Part shown: positions 1 through 7,570 of the stretch, one piece after another
Numbering within the stretch: position 1 is the first letter of the stretch
Layout: each line of letters begins with the position of its first letter
From: Candidatus Thiodiazotropha sp. (ex Codakia rugifera)
GTDB taxonomy: Bacteria > Pseudomonadota > Gammaproteobacteria > Chromatiales > Chromatiaceae
NCBI GenBank assembly: GCA_025656675.1
Contig: JAHXHN010000006.1
Location: 1-38,354 of the forward strand
Direction: 5' to 3'
DNA: 38,354 bases
Made by a program: the position numbers and the translations under genes
Notes under the pieces: model-generated
Databases searched by the model: none
Seen by the model: the letters and a program-made list of their open reading frames with translations, nothing else
What the model was told of the DNA's origin: nothing

Positions 1-21
1 CTTCGTGAACGCCTGTGCCAT
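1..21 (-). CDS. norC: 5' end of a gene, possibly norC (nitric oxide reductase cytochrome c subunit), cut by window edge
   Basis: Only seven codons are visible: Met-Ala-Gln-Ala-Phe-Thr-Lys, starting at 21 on the minus strand and running off the window. A strong ribosome binding site (GGAGGAG) lies just upstream at about 25-32. NorC proteins typically begin with Met, two or three variable residues, then Phe-Thr-Lys and an Ala-Arg-Asn-Ile segment, so the start fits NorC, the membrane-anchored haem c subunit that feeds electrons to NorB. Context supports this: a perfect FNR/DNR box sits 72 bases upstream, and nirS, a DnrP-like gene and hemerythrin follow. A gene starting here is likely; naming it norC rests on seven residues and context. 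Confidence 0.5.
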
Positions 22-57
22 CACTCTCCTCCCAGCTCTTTTGTGGTTCAGTCCCGG

Positions 58-100
58 CTATTAGAAAGCAGTGCTTGTTTTGGGCCTTGATATTGATCAA
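58..100 (-). promoter_or_regulatory. FNR/DNR-type box and -10 element driving the minus-strand gene at the left edge
   Basis: TTGAT-ATTG-ATCAA at 87-100 is a perfect 14-bp FNR/DNR palindrome. Read on the minus strand, a -10-like TAATAG lies at 58-63. This puts the box centre about 41.5 bases upstream of a start of transcription near 52, the classical activating position, and leaves a leader of about 31 bases before the ATG at 21. The geometry closely matches that of nirS, so both genes are probably switched on together by low oxygen and/or NO. Confidence 0.75.
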
Positions 101-340
101 TTTATCTCGATAACTGATCAATTAGTGAGCTACTACAGATTATGTGAAAAGTCATGTCAGTGCCTGCCTGATATCGGTAAACATACAATGCAGTGCATCC
201 ATGTATCGCTACAAAGAAAGCAGCTGCCAACTGACACATTTTGCGTGCTTTGTATGATAGCGATTTAATCCAGCTTGCAGCCATTCGGCATCACCGAAAG
301 ATACACCTCAAAAATCCCTATAAATCAAGACGTCTATTAA

Positions 341-500
341 GGAAGCGCTGAACAGGTTCGGTTAAGCCGGAGTGTGAGCCATAAAACTTTCGCATCAAGG
401 CGTCAATCGCTGATAATGAATGGTCTATTGCCCAGATTGACAACGCAGTGGTGGAAGTTTTGGCCACAAGGTGGCCGTCCTTGACTTGTTCAGGGCTTCC
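341..500. mobile_element. MITE-like element with 18-bp terminal inverted repeats
   Basis: The ends GGAAGCGCTGAACAGGTT (341-358) and, inverted, GGAAGCCCTGAACAAGTC (483-500) match at 15 of 18 positions and enclose about 160 bases with no coding potential. A perfect inner hairpin, GGCCAC-AAG-GTGGCC, lies at 462-476. This is the layout of a non-autonomous insertion-sequence derivative. No target-site duplication is obvious. The rest of the gap between the left-edge gene and the DUF2189 gene (101-340 and 501-572) shows no further feature I can support. Confidence 0.65.
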
Positions 501-572
501 TCGAAGATTGGGTTTGCCCGGATAGCGCTACAGACCAATCAATTGCAGGGATTGGGGGGAAAGTGTTATTAA

Positions 573-1352
573 TTATGAAGCTGAATCCTCAGACTCAGAT
601 TGAATATGCGGATAGACAGTACGATATAACGCAAAACTGGCATATGCCATGACCGGTAGAACCACTAATAACAGTGGTAGAAATAGAATCGCAATCAGCA
701 CCGACAAGCTAAGTATCAATCCCCATAATATGGCTGTGAAGAGATTCTTGAAAACCGCCCGAACACTGGCGTGAACAGCTTGCACTAAATTCCCTCTACC
801 CTCGAAGAGTATGGGAACAGAAAATGCTGAAACACAGAAAATAGTAAATGCCAGTACGGATCCCATCAGTGACCCCCAAAACCAGAAGGTGGCAATTTTT
901 TCGTCTGCTTTTAGAATCCAGGGGAGTTCATAAGGTAGATGAGCACCACCGATAATAAAGCTATAGAGTACACCGGCATCGGTAATCCAGATGAGAAACA
1001 TGAATGCGCAAAATATTGCAATCATCCAAGTTTGTAACGGGGTACGAAAAAAAGCGATAAAGGGCGTGGATACGGTTGGCTTTGAATCAGTCAGTGCAGA
1101 CTCAGCAAGCTGGAAGAATCCGGTTAGCATGGCCGGAGCGATCAGCATAAATCCACCGGCAAAGGGTAGCGACATGGGAGAGAAGCCCAGCGCCCCGATA
1201 CTGAACAGTAATATAAACCCGATCAAGGCTGCAACAGAAGCATAAATAATGCTGGGAAGTGGAATCAGCCGGTAAAGATCCCAACCTGATTCGATTGCAG
1301 CGGATAAATCGGAAAGTTCAATCTTCGTGGGGTGCAGTCTTGTGTTATTCAA
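573..1352 (-). CDS. DUF2189-family integral membrane protein
   Basis: A 259-residue protein with about six hydrophobic segments. Its features fit the DUF2189 family: an N-terminal Gly-Trp-Asp-Leu stretch before the first membrane segment, a Leu-Ile-Ala-Pro motif in a 'gives way to Gly-Phe-Phe' segment near residue 72, and a Phe-Ser-Val-Pro segment before the last helices. Members are multi-pass inner-membrane proteins of unknown function, often found near respiratory or denitrification genes. It lies downstream of the hemerythrin and DnrP-like genes on the same strand, with 159 bases between it and the latter, so it may be the last gene of that group or have its own promoter. No catalytic motif is visible. 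Confidence 0.75.
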   Translation of the reverse strand: MNNTRLHPTKIELSDLSAAIESGWDLYRLIPLPSIIYASVAALIGFILLFSIGALGFSPMSLPFAGGFMLIAPAMLTGFFQLAESALTDSKPTVSTPFIAFFRTPLQTWMIAIFCAFMFLIWITDAGVLYSFIIGGAHLPYELPWILKADEKIATFWFWGSLMGSVLAFTIFCVSAFSVPILFEGRGNLVQAVHASVRAVFKNLFTAILWGLILSLSVLIAILFLPLLLVVLPVMAYASFALYRTVYPHIQSESEDSAS

Positions 1353-1511
1353 TGGCTCTACCCATATTTTGACCTGGATACATGTATCCAGATCAGCGTT
1401 AACTGATATATAACTACTGCATACTTATTTTGTGAGTGTACTGATGGGGCTGTCAAAGGTCACTTTAAATTAAATAATTTACACTCAATATTAACCCATG
1501 AGATGGGCATA

Positions 1512-1697
1512 CTATCTTGGCAATATGAGCGCAAGGGTCAATGATACGACGGAGAGCAGGATAAATATAATCACAAATCTTGTCCTGGCACCCAATCTAA
1601 ACCCGCGCTTCTGGAAATGGGATGGTGCACCACATTTGGAGCAGCGTTCAGCTTCGTCAGAAATCAATTCCCCACAATAGAGGCAGTTAACCGACAT
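1512..1697 (-). CDS. dnrP: DnrP-like small zinc-ribbon membrane protein
   Basis: A 61-residue protein with two CxxC pairs (Cys5-x2-Cys8 and Cys19-x2-Cys22) forming a zinc ribbon, a short basic linker, and a single C-terminal membrane helix ending in Leu-Pro-Arg. This composition and length match DnrP, a small protein found beside the dnr denitrification regulators of Pseudomonas; its biochemical role is not established. The start ATG has a GGTGAG-type ribosome binding site. It begins 32 bases after the end of the hemerythrin gene, so the two are likely cotranscribed. An opposite-strand reading frame covers the same bases but lacks recognisable features. Confidence 0.65.
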   Translation of the reverse strand: MSVNCLYCGELISDEAERCSKCGAPSHFQKRGFRLGARTRFVIIFILLSVVSLTLALILPR

Positions 1698-1729
1698 ATC
1701 TCACCAGGTTACCCAGCCGGTAAGCACTC

Positions 1730-2296
1730 TCAATGTATCCCCTTATCATTCAGGAACTTGCTGTACTTCTGGTCCGTGCCGGCAATATGATCGATCAGCC
1801 ATGTCTTGAGGAAACCGGTTAATTCATCAATAGTGCCTTCGCTGTCCTTTTCATAAGACTCCAGAAAGTGTGTAACCTTTGCAATCATTTCCTGATGCTG
1901 CTGCTTGTGTATCTCAAAGTCAGGATATCCGTTGTCCTGCATCAGTCGCTCTTCACGCTCAAAATGGTATTTGGTGTAGTCCACCAATTCACTCAGTGCC
2001 TGACGCTCAAAATCTTCGCCTGTTGGATAGAGCACTGAGGTTTGCAGATTATTGATCAGCGATAAAAGCTTTTGATGGTCATCATCAATTGTTTGTATGC
2101 CAACACTCAGGCTGTCATCCCAGGAGACAAACTTTTGCGATGTCATTTTTTTATGGATGACAGGTAGTACCAGAAGAATTGCGATCATTATCCAGGGAAC
2201 TGGATTATCGATCCCGAACATAAAGCCAATACCTATTACGATAAAGGCGAGCACAATAAACAGGGAGAGACCAAAAGTCTGTAAGCTCTTGCGCAT
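1730..2296 (-). CDS. Membrane-anchored bacteriohemerythrin
   Basis: The start chosen at 2296 gives a 188-residue protein and has a GGGGAT ribosome binding site; a longer frame from 2380 would overlap the promoter region. Two N-terminal hydrophobic segments precede the hemerythrin domain. That domain opens with the typical Trp-Asp-Asp-Ser-Leu-Ser-Val-Gly motif and shows the di-iron ligand pattern: His in IDDDHQ, His and Glu in YHFEREE, HKQQHQE, and HIAGTD near the end. Hemerythrins bind O2 or NO at a non-haem di-iron centre. Beside nirS and a probable nor gene, NO or O2 sensing or delivery at the membrane is the reasonable inference. It heads a minus-strand group with the DnrP-like and DUF2189 genes. 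Confidence 0.88.
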   Translation of the reverse strand: MRKSLQTFGLSLFIVLAFIVIGIGFMFGIDNPVPWIMIAILLVLPVIHKKMTSQKFVSWDDSLSVGIQTIDDDHQKLLSLINNLQTSVLYPTGEDFERQALSELVDYTKYHFEREERLMQDNGYPDFEIHKQQHQEMIAKVTHFLESYEKDSEGTIDELTGFLKTWLIDHIAGTDQKYSKFLNDKGIH

Positions 2297-2397
2297 GGTT
2301 GATATCCCCAGAGGATTGTCTAACGAATAGCGGTGTATTGTTGTACTAAAGGGCCATGTGGCGAGACTGGATGATCCCACCCGGATTACAAAACGCC

Positions 2398-2411
2398 TTG
2401 ATCCGTATCAA
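2398..2411. promoter_or_regulatory. FNR/DNR box between the hemerythrin gene and nirS
   Basis: TTGAT-CCGT-ATCAA is a perfect FNR/DNR palindrome. Its centre lies 108 bases upstream of the hemerythrin start and about 117 bases upstream of the inferred nirS transcription start. It probably serves the minus-strand hemerythrin group, although no good -10 element is visible on that strand, or it may add a second site to the nirS promoter. Confidence 0.7.
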
Positions 2412-2472
2412 TTCTATATCAGCATACTCCAAACCGTGTTTGAAACTATCGGAGATAGAGACGTTGTTTGAT

Positions 2473-2516
2473 TTGACCTTTGTCAAGGTGAGTAAGCCCA
2501 GCCGGGAGCCTAATCT
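2473..2516 (+). promoter_or_regulatory. nirS promoter: FNR/DNR-type box plus -10
   Basis: TTGAC-CTTT-GTCAA at 2473-2486 is a fully symmetric FNR/DNR-type site. A -10-like TAATCT lies at 2511-2516, placing the start of transcription near 2521-2523 and the box centre at about -42. The leader is then about 32 bases and carries the strong ribosome binding site GGGAGGAG (2539-2546) before the ATG at 2554. This is the architecture of NO- or anoxia-activated denitrification promoters. Confidence 0.75.
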
Positions 2517-2553
2517 GTCGTGCGTAATCGACAAGTTAGGGAGGAGTTCTCCA

Positions 2554-4203
2554 ATGATTAAAAGTTCCCGGCCACGCGCACAATCTATTCTACACGCAAG
2601 TGCGCTTTCCATGGCAATCGGCATATCCATAGGTGGCATAGGGTCTTCCGCCCAAGCCGCTACACCCACACTCAGTGAAGCAGACTTCGAGGCATCCAAG
2701 ACCATCTACTTTCAGCGTTGTGCAGGCTGTCACGGCACGCTGCGTAAAGGTGCTACTGGCAAGAATTTAGAACCAAAGAACACCCAGAAACTGGGTCAAG
2801 AACGCCTTGAGAAAATCATCAGTTTCGGTACTGAAGGCGGCATGAACAACTTCGACGATATCATGAGCAAGGAAGAGATCTCGAAGATGGCCAAGTACAT
2901 ACAGCTGGAGCCACCCATTCCACCTGAGATGTCTTTGGCGCTGATGAAAGAGCGTCACAAAGTCTTTGTTGAGCCGAAAGATTACCCCACAAAACCCCTG
3001 CATGGTCGTAACTGGGAGAATTTCTTCCTGGTCATCGAGCGTGATGTGGGTAAAGTGGCCATCATCGACGGTGATACCAAAGAGATCGTGGCTCATGTCC
3101 CAACTGGCTATGCAGTACATGTACTGAAGGCTGTTGAGCACCATGACACCCTGAAAACAAAGGATCCGGGGCGTTTCTGGTACATCATGGGTCGTGACGG
3201 CATGATGACCAAGGTCGATCTGTGGCAAAATCCAGAGAAGATGAAGGTAGCCCAGGTTCAGGTTGCTTATGATGCTCGTGACGTTGCAGTATCCGGCGAC
3301 GGCAAATATGTTATTGGTGGCGGCTACTGGCCACCTCACTTTGTCATTGCTGATGCCAAAACAATGGAACCGCTGAAAGTGGTTTCTGCGCGTGGCGTCA
3401 ATGTTGATGGTGAATACGTCAACGAATCCCGTGTCGCTGCTGTGTATGACACACCCATGGCACCTAGCTGGCTGGTCTCTATGAAGGAACTGGGTCAGAT
3501 GTGGCAGGTTGACTACACGGACTTAGAAAACCTGAAGATCACCAAGATGGACACCGCCAAGTACCTGCATGATGGTTTCTATGATCCAACAGGTCGTTAT
3601 TTCCAGATTGCTGCCAACGCCTCGGACAAGATGGTTGTGGTAGACACCAAGACTCAGAAACTGGAAGCGATGATCGATACCGACAAAAAACCACATCCTG
3701 GTCCTGGTGCAAACTGGATCGATCCCAAATGTGGTCCTGTCGGCGGTACCACTCACTTGGGTGTAGGCAAGGTCACGGTTTGGGGTAATGACCCAGCTGG
3801 CCACAAAGACCAAGCCTGGAAGATCTGCTACGAAGTAGAAACTGACGGTCCCGGTGTTTTCATCCGCACCCATCCGAAGAGCGACTATTACTGGGCAGAT
3901 CAGACCAAGCATCCAGAACCTGAAGTCCAGCAATCGCTCCAGGTCATCTCCAAGAAGACCCGCGAGATTGTCAAGACCATTCGCTTGACCGAGAAGACCG
4001 GCTACGCCGCTGTACACATCGAGTTCAATAACGATGGTTCAGAGGTATGGACTTCTGTCTGGAATCGTAAGGACAGTAAAGAGCCCAACGGTGAGATCAT
4101 CATCTTTGACACCAAGACCCTCGAAGAGAAGGCGCGCATCAAAGGATTGTACGCACCTACTGGTAAGTTCAACGTGCATAACCGCGTTCATCACGTCACC
4201 TGA
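2554..4203 (+). CDS. nirS: Cytochrome cd1 nitrite reductase, divergent NirS
   Basis: Periplasmic NirS reduces nitrite to NO. The start at 2554 is set by GGGAGGAG and a signal peptide ending Ala-Gln-Ala near residue 35; 549 residues in all. Haem c is bound at CAGCH (56-60), with Met97 the likely second ligand. The beta-propeller for haem d1 has the proximal ligand in Gly-Tyr-Ala-Val-His (His189) and the second pocket His in Leu-His-Asp-Gly (His339). It ends in a Pro-Thr-Gly-Lys-Phe-Asn-Val family motif. Oddly, the segment that in Pseudomonas NirS carries the first distal histidine (Ser-His-Glu-His-Pro-Glu-Phe) here reads Asp-Thr-Pro-Met-Ala-Pro-Ser-Trp (299-306), and the N-terminal arm with the tyrosine is missing. 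The rest, especially the haem c domain, is much closer to NirS than to NirN. No haem d1 biosynthesis genes are in the window. Confidence 0.9.
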   Translation: MIKSSRPRAQSILHASALSMAIGISIGGIGSSAQAATPTLSEADFEASKTIYFQRCAGCHGTLRKGATGKNLEPKNTQKLGQERLEKIISFGTEGGMNNFDDIMSKEEISKMAKYIQLEPPIPPEMSLALMKERHKVFVEPKDYPTKPLHGRNWENFFLVIERDVGKVAIIDGDTKEIVAHVPTGYAVHVLKAVEHHDTLKTKDPGRFWYIMGRDGMMTKVDLWQNPEKMKVAQVQVAYDARDVAVSGDGKYVIGGGYWPPHFVIADAKTMEPLKVVSARGVNVDGEYVNESRVAAVYDTPMAPSWLVSMKELGQMWQVDYTDLENLKITKMDTAKYLHDGFYDPTGRYFQIAANASDKMVVVDTKTQKLEAMIDTDKKPHPGPGANWIDPKCGPVGGTTHLGVGKVTVWGNDPAGHKDQAWKICYEVETDGPGVFIRTHPKSDYYWADQTKHPEPEVQQSLQVISKKTREIVKTIRLTEKTGYAAVHIEFNNDGSEVWTSVWNRKDSKEPNGEIIIFDTKTLEEKARIKGLYAPTGKFNVHNRVHHVT

Positions 4204-4236
4204 TGATGTGCTGCTGGTACGCACTTAGCTGAGAAT

Positions 4237-4271
4237 AAGGCGGATATGCGGCTATGCCCCATGTCCGCCTT
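4237..4271 (+). terminator. Hairpin after nirS, possible attenuator
   Basis: AAGGCGGATATG (4237-4248) pairs with CATGTCCGCCTT (ending 4271) except for one weak position. No T tract follows, so this is more likely a partial terminator or an mRNA-stabilising 3' hairpin that lets nirS be expressed above the downstream cytochrome genes. Confidence 0.45.
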
Positions 4272-4346
4272 GTTCACCGACATCTGCACCATACGCAATC
4301 CTGCGCTGGTGTATCACCTGACCATTGTGACCTGACGGGGTAAGCG

Positions 4347-7154
4347 ATGCATCAGCACTCTCTATTTAAAAGCCTACTTTCACGCAAAGTCGCATTCGGT
4401 GCGACCCTGGGTAGTGCTGTCCTGTTCATGGTCATTGGCGTCATCGTATGGGGTGGCTTCAATACAGTTATGGAAGCTACCAATACCATGGAATTCTGTA
4501 TCTCTTGCCATGAAATGGAAGAGAATGTCTATCAGGAGTACAAAGGTACACCACACGATGGCAACCGCAGTGGCGTGGGCGCAGGATGCCCGGACTGCCA
4601 TGTACCCCGTCCATGGGTGCACAAGATTGTAAGAAAAATCAAAGCCAGTAACGAGATTTGGCACAAGCTCATGGGGACCGTGGATACCCCGGAAAAATTT
4701 GAACAACATAGGCTTACCATGGCTCGCCGCGTATGGAGTGCCATGAAAGAGACCGATTCACGAGAGTGCCGCAACTGTCATGACTGGGATACCATGAATC
4801 CTGAAAGACAGAAGCCTCGAGCACGCAATCAACATGTGTTCGCCATGGAGAATGGCAACACCTGCATTGACTGTCATAAAGGTATTGCTCATAAAGCGGT
4901 CCATAAAGAAATCAGTGAAGAGGAATTGGAAGAGTGGGCACAACCCATCGAGTCCTACAAAACCGAAATTCCAGCATCCTTCAAACTCGGGCTTTTAAGA
5001 GCCGCAGAGACTGAAGCTGAGGCTGAAGCAGCGGCACAACTCGCGACCCAAAAGGAACGTGATCGGCGTAAAGCTCAAGCTTTGGCGCAACAACAAAAAA
5101 TCGATGCGGCTGTTGCTCAGGCACTCGCCGCTCAAGGACAGAACAAACCAGCTGCATCCACAGCGACGCCCCCTAGCGCCGGTGTAACCACGCAGGGGTT
5201 TGGTGTCGATTGGAGCGCATCACCAACACGCCAGATCACACTCTTCTATCCTGGCCAGACATCCATGGAGTGGACCCTCGTAGGTAAATTCCATGGTGGT
5301 GCCCGACCTTTCAAGGCAGGTGATCGTTGCACAACCTGCCACGAAAAAGAGACGGCCGATATGGGCCAGAGGATGGTCACAGGACAAAAGGCAGAACCAA
5401 CACCCCCAGAGGGTAAACGAGCCGCTATCCCTGTTTCAGTACAGGCGGCACATGATGAGAGTAACCTCTATTTTCGCTTCCAATGGGAAGATACCGACCA
5501 TGTCCCGGTCCCTTTTATTGAAGGCGGTAAAATGGATCCCGACAATCAGATTAAGTTGGCACTGATGTTGGCTACCGATGAAGTAGAGTACGCTTCGCAA
5601 GCCGGTTGCTGGGGCACCTGCCACGAAGATTTGCGTACGATGCCCGGGCATCCTGATGACCCTGCAGGCTCTGGCCTTAAACTCGATCTCACCAATGGCG
5701 TCACTAAATACATCAAAGAGTCACGCACCAAGGTCGAGGAGAAAGGTAGACGCGGTAAGAAACTGGGTGGTTGGGATAAACTCAAGGACGACAGCGCCCT
5801 TCAGACAGAGCGTGATGCTCACAAGTATATGGACCTGGTACGCTGGAACAGTAACGGCAAGGTAGAAAATGGCCATGTACTAGAGCAGCGTCTGATGAAT
5901 GATGGTAGCGCTATTGAGGCACAAGGATGGAAGGATGCAGGCATCTGGACTGTTGTGATCAAGCGTCCATTGACATCCACTACAGCAGGCGACCTGTCAA
6001 TTGAACCAGGCACCCTATACAACTTCGGCTTTGCCATTCATGATGACTACACCAGTGCCCGCTTTCATCATGTCTCACTCGGCTATAAGTTTGGACTGGA
6101 CAATAGCGAAGCCGAGCTGAATGCTGTAAAAGCCAAGGTTGACTCACCTGTTGCCACATCGTCAATGGCAGCAGCTGCAGCACCCGCCGGCCAGCAAGCA
6201 GCAGCAACCAATGAAAGTATCGACTGGTCTAAATCCAGTGAACGTCAGATCACCCTCTTCTATCCTGGACAGACCTCGATGGAATGGACGCTCGTGGGTA
6301 AGTACCATGGTGGTGCCCGTCCTTTTCGTGCAGGCGATCGTTGCACAACCTGCCATGAAAAAGAGACGGCAGATATGGGGCAGAAGATGGTCACTGGCCA
6401 AAAAGCGGAACCAACGCCCCCCACAGGTAAACGGCCTGCCATCCCTGTCGCTGTACAGGCAACCCATGATGAAGAAAATCTCTATCTGAGATTTCAGTGG
6501 GAAGATACGCAACATGTCCCTGTTCCATTTGTCGATGGCGGCAAAATGGACCCGGAGAATCAGATCAAACTGGCATTGATGTTGGCAACCGACGAAGCGG
6601 AGTACGCCTCTCAGGCCGGTTGTTGGGGTACCTGCCATGAAGATCTACGCACGATGCCTGGACATCCGGAAGACCCGGCAGCCGCCGGTTTGAACCTGGA
6701 CGTCAATCAAGGTGTCACAAAGTACATTAAAGAGTCACGCACCAAGGTAGAAGAAAAAGGACGGCGTGGTAAAAAGCTGGGGGGCTGGGATAAGCTAAAA
6801 TCTGATGGTGATATTCAAGCCGAGCTGAATGCCCATAAATTCATGGATCTAGTGAGAATCAGTAGTGGCACTGGGGCTGTTGAAGATGGGCACGTACTTG
6901 AACAACGTAGCATGAGTGGCGGCCAAGGCCTTAATGGCAGCATCAAGGAGGAAGCCGGTTATTGGACAGTGACACTGGAAAGGAAGTTGAAGTCAGATAA
7001 CCCGGGTGATATTACTATAGAACCCGGCAAGCTCTACAACTTCGGTTTCGCAATACATGACGACTACACGAATGCGCGCTTTCATCATGTATCACTTGGC
7101 TACAAGCTGGGATTGGACAATAACGAAGCTGAAATCAATGCTATGGCGCAATAG
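4347..7154 (+). CDS. NapC/NirT-type tetraheme cytochrome fused to two haem-binding EB_dh-like domains
   Basis: A 935-residue fusion. Residues 1-200 are a NapC/NirT quinol dehydrogenase: an N-terminal anchor helix (about 15-38) and four CxxCH sites near 51, 81, 141 and 173. An Ala/Glu/Gln-rich linker (about 215-285) follows, then two tandem copies (about 288-593 and 626-935) of a domain resembling the haem-binding subunit of ethylbenzene dehydrogenase/DMSO-reductase-family enzymes. Each copy adds one CxxCH (CTTCH) and one CxxxCH (CWGTCH), so up to eight covalent haems are possible. Known family role of NapC/NirT: passing electrons from membrane quinol to periplasmic reductases. Directly downstream of nirS, it is inferred to feed NirS, bypassing the bc1 complex. 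Ordinary NirT ends near residue 200, so most of this protein is an unusual addition. Confidence 0.85.
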   Translation: MHQHSLFKSLLSRKVAFGATLGSAVLFMVIGVIVWGGFNTVMEATNTMEFCISCHEMEENVYQEYKGTPHDGNRSGVGAGCPDCHVPRPWVHKIVRKIKASNEIWHKLMGTVDTPEKFEQHRLTMARRVWSAMKETDSRECRNCHDWDTMNPERQKPRARNQHVFAMENGNTCIDCHKGIAHKAVHKEISEEELEEWAQPIESYKTEIPASFKLGLLRAAETEAEAEAAAQLATQKERDRRKAQALAQQQKIDAAVAQALAAQGQNKPAASTATPPSAGVTTQGFGVDWSASPTRQITLFYPGQTSMEWTLVGKFHGGARPFKAGDRCTTCHEKETADMGQRMVTGQKAEPTPPEGKRAAIPVSVQAAHDESNLYFRFQWEDTDHVPVPFIEGGKMDPDNQIKLALMLATDEVEYASQAGCWGTCHEDLRTMPGHPDDPAGSGLKLDLTNGVTKYIKESRTKVEEKGRRGKKLGGWDKLKDDSALQTERDAHKYMDLVRWNSNGKVENGHVLEQRLMNDGSAIEAQGWKDAGIWTVVIKRPLTSTTAGDLSIEPGTLYNFGFAIHDDYTSARFHHVSLGYKFGLDNSEAELNAVKAKVDSPVATSSMAAAAAPAGQQAAATNESIDWSKSSERQITLFYPGQTSMEWTLVGKYHGGARPFRAGDRCTTCHEKETADMGQKMVTGQKAEPTPPTGKRPAIPVAVQATHDEENLYLRFQWEDTQHVPVPFVDGGKMDPENQIKLALMLATDEAEYASQAGCWGTCHEDLRTMPGHPEDPAAAGLNLDVNQGVTKYIKESRTKVEEKGRRGKKLGGWDKLKSDGDIQAELNAHKFMDLVRISSGTGAVEDGHVLEQRSMSGGQGLNGSIKEEAGYWTVTLERKLKSDNPGDITIEPGKLYNFGFAIHDDYTNARFHHVSLGYKLGLDNNEAEINAMAQ
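5208..7148 (+). repeat. Internal tandem duplication encoding the two EB_dh-like domains
   Basis: The two domain copies (about 5208-6125 and 6222-7148) are nearly collinear in protein sequence and still clearly alike at the DNA level, for example around the shared Phe-Tyr-Pro-Gly-Gln-Thr-Ser-Met-Glu-Trp and Lys-Gly-Arg-Arg-Gly-Lys-Lys-Leu-Gly-Gly-Trp-Asp segments. Differences are mostly at third codon positions, which indicates duplication under selection to keep the protein. An Ala-rich linker separates the copies. Confidence 0.85.
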
Positions 7155-7234
7155 CTGACTGCCCGAGCTTGATTCTATGATGATCAATGAGTGAAACCTT
7201 CTCCCTGTAGGGAAAAGGACAGGAGGTCTATCAA

Positions 7235-7570
7235 ATGGCACATCACAATCTTCTCGTCTCAGCCTTCATGTACCTGTTACTGGCCCAACCTGTCCTGGCA
7301 GAAGAAAGCGTGACCATCATCACTAAAGACTATAAGTTCGAACCAGAGGAAATCACAGTCAAAGTGGGTACCAAGGTACGCTGGGAGAATCACGAAAAAC
7401 GCCAATATCACAGCGCTTGGTTCGAGATTTTAGGCGAGGAGCCCGGTGACTACTTCTTCCCTGGTGATGTCAGGGAACGCACATTCGATAAACCAGGCAC
7501 CTACCATTATATCTGTGAACCACATCATGAAAGCCACAATATGAAAGGGGTGATTCACGTTGTGGAGTAA
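7235..7570 (+). CDS. Periplasmic cupredoxin (small blue-copper-like protein)
   Basis: A 111-residue protein with a signal peptide (cleavage near Leu-Ala-Glu, residue 22) and a single plastocyanin/amicyanin-like fold. Likely copper ligands are His59 in Tyr-His-Ser-Ala-Trp, Cys94, His97 and Met103; the Cys-x2-His-x5-Met loop is one residue longer than in plastocyanin. An AGGAGG ribosome binding site sits at a good distance. Cupredoxins such as azurin and pseudoazurin are soluble electron donors to nitrite reductases; placed between the NapC fusion and a multiheme cytochrome downstream of nirS, this one is inferred to do that job. Its last codons overlap the next gene, so the two are translationally coupled. 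Confidence 0.85.
   Translation: MAHHNLLVSAFMYLLLAQPVLAEESVTIITKDYKFEPEEITVKVGTKVRWENHEKRQYHSAWFEILGEEPGDYFFPGDVRERTFDKPGTYHYICEPHHESHNMKGVIHVVE

Noticed and set aside
102-284. Short frames in both strands at the left end
   Set aside because: They overlap the FNR/DNR box and promoter of the left-edge gene and resemble no protein.
2356-2553. Upstream extension of the nirS reading frame
   Set aside because: It covers the promoter, has no relation to NirS, and the ATG at 2554 has a strong ribosome binding site and a proper signal peptide.
2554-4203. Calling the cd1 protein NirN rather than NirS
   Set aside because: Although the first distal His is missing as I expect for NirN, the haem c domain, length and C-terminal motif follow NirS closely and the gene leads the operon under an FNR/DNR promoter. 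Not fully excluded.
7170-7195. TTGAT...ATCAA half sites before the cupredoxin gene
   Set aside because: The half sites are nine bases apart instead of four, so this is not an FNR/DNR box.
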